Below are positions 13,199 through 25,619 of a DNA stretch of 64,000 bases, in pieces (positions within the stretch are counted from its first letter, which is position 1; each line of letters starts with the position of its first letter). The notes under the pieces were generated by a model. It saw only the letters and a list, made by a program, of their open reading frames with translations. It made no database searches and was not told the origin of the DNA. Source of the stretch: Adineta steineri (lineage: Eukaryota > Rotifera > Eurotatoria > Adinetida > Adinetidae); NCBI GenBank assembly GCA_905250115.1, contig CAJNOI010000048.1, forward strand, positions 520,745-584,744, given 5' to 3'. Both the position numbers and the translations under genes were made by a program.

Positions 13199-14276
13199 AT
13201 ACTTACTGTTGTTTATGTTGTTGTTGTTGTTATTCATACTCTCATTTATTATTTATATTATCTATTTTATTCCACTTTCAATTTCCTTTTTTTTCTAACT
13301 TCAAAAAAACAAAATATCTAACATTGTCGTGTAATCTTTGTTGTTTACAATAAAGGAACATAACTATCGTTTCAATATTTCCTAGAAGGAATATGAAAAA
13401 AATAACATATCGAAAGTTGGGTTGAATAAAAAAAATAATAAAGACAAAGAACAACAAGATTCTTTTTATTTTCTTGCACTCGTGCGTGCATAGATTACAT
13501 ATGAAATTTGTGTTATATGATTCCTAACATATAAAACTAAACGTTTTAATTTATAAGAGTATTTATCAGAAAATGAAACTTATTTTGTTAATCGTTATTG
13601 GCCATATTCATCTATTTTCTCTTTTTGTAATTGCCTAAAACATACACAAATCTATTCCATTGATTCAATATATATCATCACTACTTATATATATATAAAT
13701 TCACACGTGCTATGATTATCATCATTCGAAAAAATATCATATACAGACAAAAGTAATGCTTTTTTTTTTCTTTTTTCTTCTACTTGCTAGTCACTGATAT
13801 ACATAACATGGTTGGAATAACAAATTTATGCACTCGAATAGCATTATTTCATTTAACAAAAATATATATGTTATTATGTGTTTTTTAACAAAAAGAAAGA
13901 AAAAAAACTCGAGTGATTTTTATACATACCTCTATTTCATTTTATGATCGTTTTTGATGAAGAAAAGAGAAAAGGGCAATATATAAAAATCTATTATTAT
14001 CATTATCATTATAAATTGTCTTGCTCGAAAAGGCTATCATTCGTGTGTATATACCTGTATAGAAGAAACAATCATTTATGATCTTTATCACCAACATTTC
14101 TTCTTTTTTTCTTTATATTTCGTTTTTTTTATATCGAAATAACCTATAAAGTTCTTCTTGAGAGACGTAACTGAATAATTCAAATTTTCTTTTATTTTTC
14201 TTATAGGTTTTAATTTCTATTCAATAAAAAAATATCAGCAATTTTCTTTATGTTTCATCTTATGTAATTTCCAAGC
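13199..14276. other. Non-coding interval SEC63-NHE
   Basis: About 1.08 kb between two plus-strand genes. Poly-T tracts, a tatatatata stretch near 13690, and no ORF with coding character in either strand. It presumably holds the SEC63 3' UTR (aataaa near 13350 and 13425) and the NHE promoter. Confidence 0.6.
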
Positions 14277-17200
14277 ATGTATCAAAATAAACATAGTATT
14301 TTTCTTATTATACTTTTGGGTTTCATTATCCATAAATATTATTGTAAAGAACAAACATATGAACATAAACCAAATAAACCATTACGTTTTCATGTTGCTG
14401 AATTTAATTTTGATCATGTATCAGATGTTTATGCTATAACATTATGGATTTTACTTGGTTCATTAGCTAAAATTGGTAAGTATTCATAACTTCTATTAAA
14501 TTTTCAAAACAATTTAATTTCTTTTCTAGGTTTTCATTTATCACATCGTTTAACAGAAAAATTTCCTGAAAGTTGTCTTTTAATTATTCTTGGTCTTATT
14601 GTTGGCGGACTTTTGTATGTTACTCATTTAACGGAACAAAAAGCTTATGTACTTAATAGTGATACATTCTTTTTGTTTCTATTACCAGTAAGTATCAATG
14701 TTTCATCATTTTCTTTTTTTTTTTGATTAGCACATTTTATTAGTAAAGAAAAATATAATCACGTTTTTAGATATTATTATATAACTCAAGAATAAAACGT
14801 TCGAAGTAGAATCATAAATAGATTTAGATAAGAAATGATGTAATTTATATTTTTATTTATTGATATAAAATCGAAAAAGAACTAAACATGAACATAATTT
14901 TTTTCGAAAAGAAAATAGTACTGTTTAGATAAATTCGAAATACTCTAAGTAATTTAAATTCTCCGCATGATAATGCAGTGATTAGATATAGTAATCGAAT
15001 TTTTGAAAACATGATTAATCTCGTTTTTTTCAATAGTTCTAAAAAAAGGACTATTATATAAAATTTGTTATGATAATATATAAAACAATAAAAAAAGGAA
15101 AGACAATCATAAAAGAGCTAAACGGAAATAGAGTAAAAAGTACAAGATGACCTAATATAATAGCACATGGATTCAAGACATTAGGTTAACGTGTAGTGCC
15201 TGGTTTATTAGTAGTAACTATTGATTATGATTCAAAGTCATCTGAATACATCTACATGTGCGATGAATATCATAATACTTACGAGCAGACATGACCCAAA
15301 CTCAAACAGTTTGGGCTTCGGTCATCTCATAAGTTATGAGATGAGCTACCTATATTCTCCGAAATAAAATACCAGAATTTCTCTAACTAATTGATCTAAT
15401 TTCTTATGATATTTTATAGCCAATTATTCTTGAAGCTGGTTATTTTATGCCAAATCGTCCTTTTTTCGATAATCTTGGTACAATTTTATTACTTGCTATA
15501 GTTAATACATTATTTAATACAATATGTATTGGTCTTACATTATGGGGTTTTCAATTTACACCACTTTATGGTGGTACTGAATTTGAAATGTTACCCTGTC
15601 TTGTATTTGCTGCACTTATATCAGCTGTTGATCCTGTTGCTGTATTAGCAACATTTAGTGAAATACACGTTAATGATATGCTTTATATTGTCGTATTTGG
15701 GGAATCTTTACTTAATGATGCTGTATCAGTTGTTTTATATCGTATGTTTGCTTCATTTGCTAATATTGGCCAACCTAATATTATTGTAATGGATATCGTA
15801 TTGGGTTGTTTATCATTTTTTGTTGTTGCACTTGGTGGTGTTTTAATTGGAATTATATTTGGTGTTATTGGATGTTTTACAACAAAATTTACTGAACATA
15901 CACCTGTACTTGAACCACTTATTGTTCTTGTTTATGCTTATTTAGCTTATCTTACATCAGAAATGGTTTCCGTATCAGGTATTTTAGCGTAAGTATTTTT
16001 TTCTTTCATAAAAATCTTTTAAAATTTAATCAAATTTATTTTTGTCTTCAGTATAACATTTTGTGGTATGGTTATGAAACAATATGTTTCATTTAATATT
16101 TCGAAAAAATCTGATGCAACAACTGAATATGTTCTTAAAATGTTATCAAGTATTATGGAAACAATTATATTTATGTTTATGGGTTTATCAACAGTTAGTG
16201 ATAGTCATTCATGGAATACAGGTTTTGTTTTTATGACAGTTCTTCTTTGTCTTGTTTTCCGAGTTATCGGTATGAAAAATTTCAAGAACAAAAATATGAT
16301 AAAATATGAAATGTATTTTGTTTTTTCGTTCTAGGTATTGCAATCTTTGCTAATATAGCTAATTGTTGGCGTTTACTTGAATTAACACGTATTGATATGT
16401 TAATTATGTCATATGGTGGTTTACGTGGTGCAATTGCATTTGCTCTTGCACTTGTTCTTGATGAAGCAAAAATTGCACGAAAAAAAGAATTTGTTACAGC
16501 AACAATTGCTGTTGTCTTTTTTACTGTTTTTATACAAGTAAAATAGAGAGACTGAGTTATCATTACATATATATATTCTGTAATAGGGTATTACAATTGG
16601 TCCACTAGTTAAATTATTAAATGTAAGACGAAAACAAATTGAAGAACCAACAATGTCAGCTAAATTAACAAATCGAGTAACGAAAACCATTGAAATTTAT
16701 TTATTTTCTTTTTTTTATGAAAATATTTTTTCTTATTTAAAGATGATGGATCATGTAATGACTTGTTTAGAAGAAATATCTGGTAGTGGTGGAAGTAATT
16801 CATTACGTGATCGGTAAAAATAGAATTTTGACTTTGGTATTTTTGTTCAATTAAATACATTTAGAGTACGAAATCTTGATCGAAATTACTTCAAACGTTG
16901 GTTATTACGTGAACCACCAGATAGAAAAGATATTAAATTATTACAAACATTTAAAAAGATTAATACGTTAACAGCTATGAGAGTTCATGATACAGCTCGA
17001 GGACTTGTACCATCAGCATCAACTGCAACTGTACAACAAGGAATGCCAGAACATCATCATTTAAGATCACATTCAGCCTATGGAAATGTTTCAGAACTTA
17101 TTGCTGCAAAGTTAGTTTCATTATTTCGACTAAAAAAGAAAATTTCAATAATGTTTTATTTTATATAGTCTACCAGAAAATACTGTACCAGATTTAATGT

Positions 17201-18352
17201 CTTATGAAAATCATGAAGGTGAACATCATCATAATGATGCAGAAATGCATCATTTTCTCGATACAAATCTTTATTCTGCAAGACCAAGAGTAAGAAAATT
17301 AAAAATTAAAAATACATTACAACCTCAATAGTACTACTTGAGAATACTCTAAATATGATACTTATTGGTTACACTAAACTAAAAAGAAAGAAATCGCTTT
17401 TCCCCCTCTCGATCGATTTAGAGAAATAACGATAGATATTGGAATATTGGAATATTGATTTTTAATTGACTTATATACATAAAAGTGTAAAATAAAACTT
17501 GAGTTTAGAGCCGATTGAATCTTGAAATAAGTAGATCGACAATCTTCTATTCTATTCATTATATTCACAATTCTATATCAAAATAAATCTAATGAATATT
17601 TTTAGGCAGCTATACATCTTCGAAATCAAGATGAAACTGGAAGTTCAGATGATGGAACACATGCTCGTTTTGAAAAATCATATCATCATCGTGATCAGAG
17701 ATATTTACCAACTAGACTTGAGAGGGAACTACCACATGGACCTAAAACAATTAGTAAAACTGTTCATAATGCTAATCGACCAATAGGATTAAAAAATTCG
17801 TCACCTAAACATACGCGTTCACCACCTACAACACATCAGCAACTAAATCCTCGATCACGATCAAGATCAATAGCAGCACATCAAAATTCGCCTATACCAT
17901 CTGGGCAACGAACTAAATCTATTTCAAAAGATAGTCGTATTTCGCCGTTAGCTTCTACGCATATTGAAAATGAAGGTATTAATATAATTCGTAAAATCAA
18001 TCTTTAATAATACGCATTTTCTTCATTAGGTACTGGAAGAACAGCTGTTGAACGTAGTCGTCCATGGCGTCATTTATCAGTTACTGAGGAAACAGGAGCA
18101 TCATCTTCGAAAACTGCAAACATACCATTAGCCAATGGAAATGATCCTAATCTTCATCATATACCATTAACAGTTGCAGATTTTGGTGGTACATATACAA
18201 AATCACCTGAATATATGGGTGAATATGCAACAACAACAAAACCAGAAGAACCATCTTCACGACCAGATGTTCGTGATATATTTAATAAACAATCAGATGA
18301 TGTATCTGAACAACAAGATGATGGTTCTACTGAAAGCATTACTCGCTTGTGA
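14277..18352 (+). CDS. SLC9A: Sodium/proton exchanger, NHE2/3/5-like (SLC9A family)
   Basis: From ATG 14277 to TGA 18350-18352. The protein exchanges Na+ for H+ across a membrane. The first residues form a signal-anchor-like hydrophobic stretch (FLIILLGFIIHKYYC), then ITLWILLGSLAKIGFHLSH as in plasma-membrane NHEs. Family motifs: PIILEAGYFMPNRPFF at the 15418 exon; AAVDP-type SAVDPVAVLATF at 15621; the ion-binding FGESLLNDAVSVVLY at 15698; SGILAITFCGMVMK; and MSYGGLRGAIAFALAL at 16410. About twelve membrane segments are followed by a long, hydrophilic His/Ser/Arg-rich cytosolic tail from about 16640. A 726-bp intron (about 14693-15418) contains tight inverted repeats. Resemblance is closest to the NHE2/3/5 branch (plasma-membrane type), judged from remembered family sequences; the exact subtype is open. 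Confidence 0.92.
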
Positions 18353-18964
18353 ACTTCATAGAATTTCTTTCTTTTTTGTTTTTTATTCAGTTCGTTTTTT
18401 TTTCTTTATCAGTAGACTGAAGGTAAATATAATAATAAAACCAATTGAAACCCATATTTATAAATAATTATATATCTTCTCATTAGAATTTTAATATATA
18501 ATCATATATAAATATTGTAACTAACTAGTACTTACATATAAATTTGATAAATTATTCGTTTGAATTTTAATGTATAATCAATATTCTACTATTTTCTTCT
18601 ATGTAATCTATGTAAATAATATTCGAAATTCATTATTTTCTTTAGATTTATTTTAACCATTCAAAATTTAAATGATAGAAATTGATCAATCGATTGACAT
18701 GAAAATAGTCGAACTGACAATAATACTATGAAGAAAAGAAATCGGTCAGATTTCTTCTCAATCAAAAATATTATAACAAATCATTTTATTTACGATCGAT
18801 TAGAACGTTCTATGTGAAAAGATTTTGTTTTATTTATTTTAAGTACAATGTCACGCTTTCTATTTATTTAATTTAAATTTTGTATAATTTTAAAAAGAAA
18901 AAAGAAAAATAGATTAAGATATTAATAATCATTCGAAGTTCTTTTTGTTTGTTGGCGATGAGAA
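18353..18964. other. Convergent 3' region NHE / PLAC8 gene
   Basis: About 610 bp between two converging stop codons. Very AT-rich, with TAATATATAATCATATATAA-like tracts. No gene seen; presumably two 3' UTRs with poly(A) signals (aataaa-like motifs near 18430 and in the reverse sense near 18840). Confidence 0.6.
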
Positions 18965-19450
18965 TTATTTTTTGGCTGGTTGAGATACTACTGGTGCTCG
19001 AGCTCCGCCACTTGGTGCTCCTAATATTAATTAAAAGGAAAAATGTTAATAAAAAAAAATAATTTTCATATGTAATTCATAACAAACCTCGTGCAGTTAT
19101 TTCTCTTGCTTCTTGACAATTGGCACAGCCGCTGCAACAACATGTAGCAAGAAAATCACTTGGTTTTTCTTCAAGACCATAAGTAGTACGCATTCTTTGT
19201 CGGCGAGGCTTATGAATAAGACAGCAGAGACCGCACATTTGTAAACCTCCATATTTAAGACAAGCTTTTATCTTTGTATCTTCACCGAGTTTTTCAGCAT
19301 TCTGTCCATGTAAGTAACAACCACAACACCAACCAAGTAAACATATATTAATATCTTGGAAACACTCGAAGAGTCCGCCTAGAAATAAATTATTAGAATA
19401 TTAGTAGTTTATCTCAATAAAGATATATTACTTTTCCATGCTTGTGCCAT
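18965..19450 (-). CDS. PLAC8-family cysteine-rich protein (cornifelin/FCR-like)
   Basis: Three exons, ATG at 19450-19448, TAA at 18967-18965, with introns of about 55 and 65 bp. The joined protein is 121 aa. It begins MAQAWKSGLFECFQD, which fits the W-x-x-G-L-F-x-C-F start of the PLAC8 domain, continues with a Cys cluster (CLLGWCCGCYL) and ends the domain with MRTTYGLEEKPSDFLATCCC plus CANCQEAREI, matching the family's R-x-x-Y-G-I and C-C-x-x-C-x-x-C-Q-x-x-R-E signature. The tail is a short Ala/Pro/Gly stretch. PLAC8 proteins are small, membrane-associated and varied in role (growth control, metal tolerance in plants and fungi), so no specific job is assigned. Confidence 0.9.
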
Positions 19451-21503
19451 TGTATGTTTTCAATTGGTTGTTTATATGAGACTGAAACTGTTGAGATTGT
19501 TAACTTCTTACAACACCAAAAAACTCGAATGTATTTTTTCTTCTTGCTCTACTTTATTTATAAGAGCGAGAGTTTTTTTTCGTTCTTTTTCTACTTTTTT
19601 TTTCGTTGATACATGAACAAATGTAAAAATTTGATTGGAGAAAACTACTGAAAAAAAAATTGACAACATAGAGAATCGTTCGATTGTTGTATAGATTCTA
19701 TATACAATACGCAAGTTATTGACGTAGAGACTTGTTTAAATAAACAAAAACAAAGCGCAAGAGTTGTGATTGTCAAGACGATAAATACTTTGTAACGATA
19801 GTCACTCAAATAGCAGAAACGAAAAAAAAAAAAAGAAGGAGTGTCGTTTACTTTACTTATAATGGTTTTCATAGTTGAAATAGAAAAAAAACAGTTTAAA
19901 TACTTTTCATGTTATTTCTTGAAGCATGATTTCTGTTTTTGTTTATTTTACGACTGTTGATAATAAACAAAGAATTTTTACCACAAAAAGAAAATCAGTA
20001 GATTATATGAGATATTCTCTAGCGAATGTACTATTTACTCGTAACCAATTTAAAAGAAAAAGAGTGGACGAAGCCATTGATCGAAATATGTTTTGATTAC
20101 CTTCAAGAATGACATATACAAAACAAAGTTATTCTTGTATCGATTTCTTATCGAAATTTAATCTGAACATAACGATAGATGTGTTTCAAACTAATTATTA
20201 TAAAGATCGAATATATATTTTTATAATATTATTTTCATATTAAAAAAATTATTCTTTATTTTTTCTATAGAAAATATATATTCAAAGAATAATGCCATTT
20301 TACATCTTTTGTAAATATTCAAATGAAAATTATTCTGTTGAACAAATCATATTTTCAAGAAAATTTTGTTATAAATATATGAATTGTTGATACAACATCT
20401 AAGATTTTTCAGTGCATTATTCAACCAACAACAAAATGTATACATTATCGAGTGTTGTTGATGGATATTTGTATGAGTAGTCAACTAAAACGAATATGAA
20501 CTTTTCGAAACTTTGTATAACTAGTCGCACTGCTTATTTTGAGAAAAATAATTTCAAACTCATGAAATAAATGATAGTATTCGTTTCAAAATATTCTATA
20601 ACTTCGGTTATTTTTAGCTACTGCTGTAAGGCGATTAATGTTTTTGAATATTTTGACGTAAACACTATAATTTATTCAGTATGTCTAAAGTTATTTTTCT
20701 CAAAATAAGCAGCACAACTAGTTTCACAGATTAATAAATAATATTATCTAGCTTCTATTCAAAGAAAGCTCACGATAAGGTTTTTTGCAATAGAAGTAAA
20801 CAAGATCATTCATTAATATTGATCTTTTTCATTACATAAATTCAATATAAAATATTATTTCGATCATAGGATCATACAAAATCTATGATTTATATAATGA
20901 TAAACTATCGATTAAATTATTCTGATAGACTGTTTTCATCAGTTGTATCTACAACAGATGATTACTTATTTTTTATTCTCGATTAAGTCATATAATAAAA
21001 AATACTCTAACTGCTCAAACAGGACTGATAATTATTTCATTGTATTATGTTCGAATCGTATCATAAGGATTACTTCGATATGATTATTCATCAATCTATT
21101 ATAAATTCAATAAATGAAAATTATTTACAAAAATAAAAAGAAGACTGCAATGCTGAAATATAACATTCGATTTATTTTAAATCATTGATGACTAATAAAC
21201 ATAAAATTCAAAGAATAGTGTGAAGTTTTATGTTATCATATAGGGAAACAGTGATCTATAATTTTATCATACAAATAAGTAGAATAACAAATTTGACTAT
21301 TTTTCTTTATCAATATTTATCTACTACTTAATAAAGTAGTTCCTTTTTCGTTCTATTGATAATATATGAAAAAAATTTGTCACGTATTTAAAAGATGACA
21401 ATGTTTGTCATTTATATAAAGATTAAAAACAAATGATATTTACTTGATATTCTACAGTATTATTTAGTTCGTATTCACTCATTTTTTAAAATAATCATTA
21501 AAC
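19451..21503. other. Non-coding 2-kb interval upstream of the deaminase gene
   Basis: Divergent intergenic region between the PLAC8 gene (-) and the deaminase gene (+). AT-rich; open frames at 19508-19872 on the minus strand are low-complexity and lack coding character. It contains the fold-back element at 20517-20724, listed separately. Acceptor-like sequence (gatattctacag, then tattatttag) lies about 35-50 bp before the deaminase ATG. Confidence 0.6.
20517..20724. repeat. Fold-back (MITE-like) imperfect inverted repeat
   Basis: The arm at 20521-20551 (ctagtcgcactgcttatt, continuing to gagaaaaataa) is the reverse complement of 20691-20721 with 3 mismatches in 31. Pairing resumes further in: tttcaaaatattc at 20584-20596 pairs with gaatattttga at 20646-20656, with imperfect matching between. 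The whole forms a hairpin of roughly 75-80 bp per arm around a loop of about 50 bp. No ORF lies inside. Target-site duplication is not obvious by eye. Confidence 0.8.
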
Positions 21504-22088
21504 ATGGCGCACGGACTTTTTAGTAGTTCATTACCTGTAGATGATAATCCAATTATTCAAACACGTCGAAATTCACATACTGGTCCAATTGCAATGATGC
21601 GTCGTGCATCACGACAAGGAAGCATCGGTCAAGCACATATTCATACAATATTTATGAATGAAGCTTTAGCTGAAGCACGTGCTAGTCTTGCTGAAGGTGG
21701 TATACCAGTAGGATGTGTTCTTGTTCGAAATGGTCATGTTATTGCACGTGGACGTAATCGTCGTATTCAACTTAGTTCACCTATTTTACATGCTGAAATG
21801 ACTTGTCTCGAAGCTGCTGGTCGACAACCTGCATCATTTTATCATGACTGTACACTCTATACAACTTTTTCACCATGTTCAATGTGTGCAGGTGCGATTC
21901 GTTTTTATGGTATTCCTCGAGTCGTTATTGGTGATAACAAAATATATCATGGAGATGAAGCCTTACTTCGAGCAAGTAATATACATGTTGATGTACTTGA
22001 TTGTACTGAATGTCATGAAATATTGGAAAATTTTATTAAAGAACGTCCATCAGTTTGGCAAGAAAACATTGCTCATACCGCACATTAA
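21504..22088 (+). CDS. Cytosine deaminase-like zinc deaminase (fungal Fcy1/bacterial type), probable lateral gene
   Basis: Single-exon gene of 194 codons. From about residue 45 it matches the yeast-type cytosine deaminase fold, which converts cytosine to uracil with zinc. Visible: substrate-pocket Asn 85 in RGRNRRIQ; HAE at residues 96-98 (zinc His and catalytic Glu); PCSMC at 124-128 (two zinc Cys); the typical TLYTTFSPCSMCAGAI followed by YGIPRVVIGDN; and the C-terminal ERPSVWQENI, which corresponds to the family's ERP-x-x-W-x-E-D-I-G end. Where yeast Fcy1 has Asp (its residue 155, as I recall it), this protein has Asn, so exact substrate may differ. The first 45 residues are an added Ser/Arg-rich leader with two RR-x-S sites (RRNS, RRAS). 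Animals normally lack cytosine deaminase. The gene has no introns, unlike most neighbours, and its base composition looks richer in GC than adjacent exons. Alternative: another nucleobase or nucleoside deaminase of the same superfamily. Confidence 0.85.
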   Translation: MAHGLFSSSLPVDDNPIIQTRRNSHTGPIAMMRRASRQGSIGQAHIHTIFMNEALAEARASLAEGGIPVGCVLVRNGHVIARGRNRRIQLSSPILHAEMTCLEAAGRQPASFYHDCTLYTTFSPCSMCAGAIRFYGIPRVVIGDNKIYHGDEALLRASNIHVDVLDCTECHEILENFIKERPSVWQENIAHTAH

Positions 22089-22434
22089 ATGATTTGTATG
22101 TATTTAAGCAAGAATTTTTTATATTGGATCATCTTTTTTTTTTCGTTTTTGTTTGAAAGGGTAACGCTTATAATGGAAATAGAATGATATAAACTTGATC
22201 TTTTTTTTCAAAACGGAAGAGTATTTAAAAATAATTGTATAACCTAAATATCAATGAGTGATTACATTAAGATTAGTTACATTTGTAAATACTAAAAATT
22301 CATATTTAAGTAAGAATTTTGATATCTATATGACTCTAATATTGAATTGATTAATTAAGATAAAATCTATAAACAGTTTTTATTAAACAAATGTCTTTAA
22401 AAAATAAAAAAATAAAAAAATAATAATCCTATTC
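22089..22434. other. Convergent 3' region deaminase / propeller gene
   Basis: About 345 bp between converging stop codons. AT-rich with poly-T at 22130-22145 and A-rich aaaaataaaaaaataaaaaa at 22398-22421. No gene seen. Confidence 0.6.
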
Positions 22435-23586
22435 TTATTGTTCAAAAACATGTATCTGTCGTTGGCCAGTTTCATTATTCATAACAATCATAGTTATAAT
22501 TTGTTGATTATTATTATTACTTGTACAAATATTTGATATAAATTCATTTTGTTTATCAGATTGCCTTTCAATTTGTTTGATTTCACCAGTTCGTTCATCC
22601 ATTAAAGTTAATGCATTAGGTTGAACTTTATATCCACCTATAATAAGCCATTGATCATCATTTATAGGTGTTAACATACAACGTTCGAGAAAATTAAATG
22701 CACCAGTACCATAACCTATTGTTAAACCACGATGTGTACGTGTCATTGTATTATAATCAAATAAATCAACACGCCATTGATTTGTAGTACGTTGTCTTAT
22801 TGTCATACCAATTGAATGACCATTAGTACGTATACATGATATTCGATCATCGGAATTACTTTCACGAATTTCACTACCAGATAATGTTTGAATACGTTGA
22901 AATTTTGGTAATGATAAACGCCAAACAGATTCAAGACCATCGGATAAAACAATAAAAAGATCAGTACTAAAAAAAGAGAAGAGAATTTATAGAATTGTTA
23001 TCCTTAGTTAAATTTAAGATTTCATTAAATGACTGTATACTAACCCATGGCAAGCAATAGACCATAGATAATTATCTTTTTTATTTATTAAATCTATATT
23101 ATTCACTAATGTTAATTGATTTTTTTCAACATTATACATTTGTAAACGATCATAACCAGCAATTAGAAAAGCATTTAATACATTTGACCATGCTAAATCA
23201 AACGCTGCAAATGTTTTTATATCAATAATATATTTTTCATTTCCTTGTAAATCAAAAAGACGTAATGAACTTGAACTTCCACCACCAATTAAAATATATT
23301 TATCAGACGAAGCCATTGCTAACCATTTTTCATTGCTAAGATTTAAAAGATTAAATTTATGTGAATAACGATCGATTTGTTCAAAATTAATTTGATGTTT
23401 TTTATGATTTAGTATTGTATGTACACGTGGTTTTATTAGTAATGTTGATGACAATTGATTTGTACGATTAGTTAACGGAGGCTTTGTTAACATTATTTCA
23501 AGAGTTGTCCTATATTCATATATATGTTCGTATCTTTCGTATTGCGTATTGTTATTTGACAAATTAATATTCATAGGTATAGGCAT
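22435..23586 (-). CDS. Uncharacterised beta-propeller (WD/Kelch-like) protein
   Basis: Two exons: 23586-23045 and 22966-22435, joined within a Gly codon (CHG|TDL) across a 78-bp intron with GTTAGT donor and TTTTAG acceptor. The product is about 357 aa. I do not recognise a named family. Repeating blade-like strands are visible: YILIGGGSSSSLRLFDLQG, FDLAWSNVLNAFLIAGYDRL, LFIVLSDGLESVWRLSLP, WRVDLFDYNTMTRTH and WLIIGGYKVQPNALTLMDE, which suggests a six- or seven-bladed propeller. There is no signal peptide. The start lies 95 bp after the RECQL stop on the same strand, and the bases just before ATG (TTCTCTAGTTTCAG) form a good splice acceptor, so the two may share a transcript. An in-frame upstream exon is also possible. 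Confidence 0.75.
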
Positions 23587-23681
23587 CTGAAACTAGAGAA
23601 TATACATATTTATTTTTCAATACAATTAAGGTTAGATTTGTTTAAGAATTAAAAAAAACGACTATGTTATTATTGATTAAA

Positions 23682-25619
<1,938 letters not shown>

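Noticed and set aside
21844-22092. 82-codon second plus-strand frame inside the deaminase gene
   Set aside because: Out-of-frame shadow of the deaminase reading frame; no family character.
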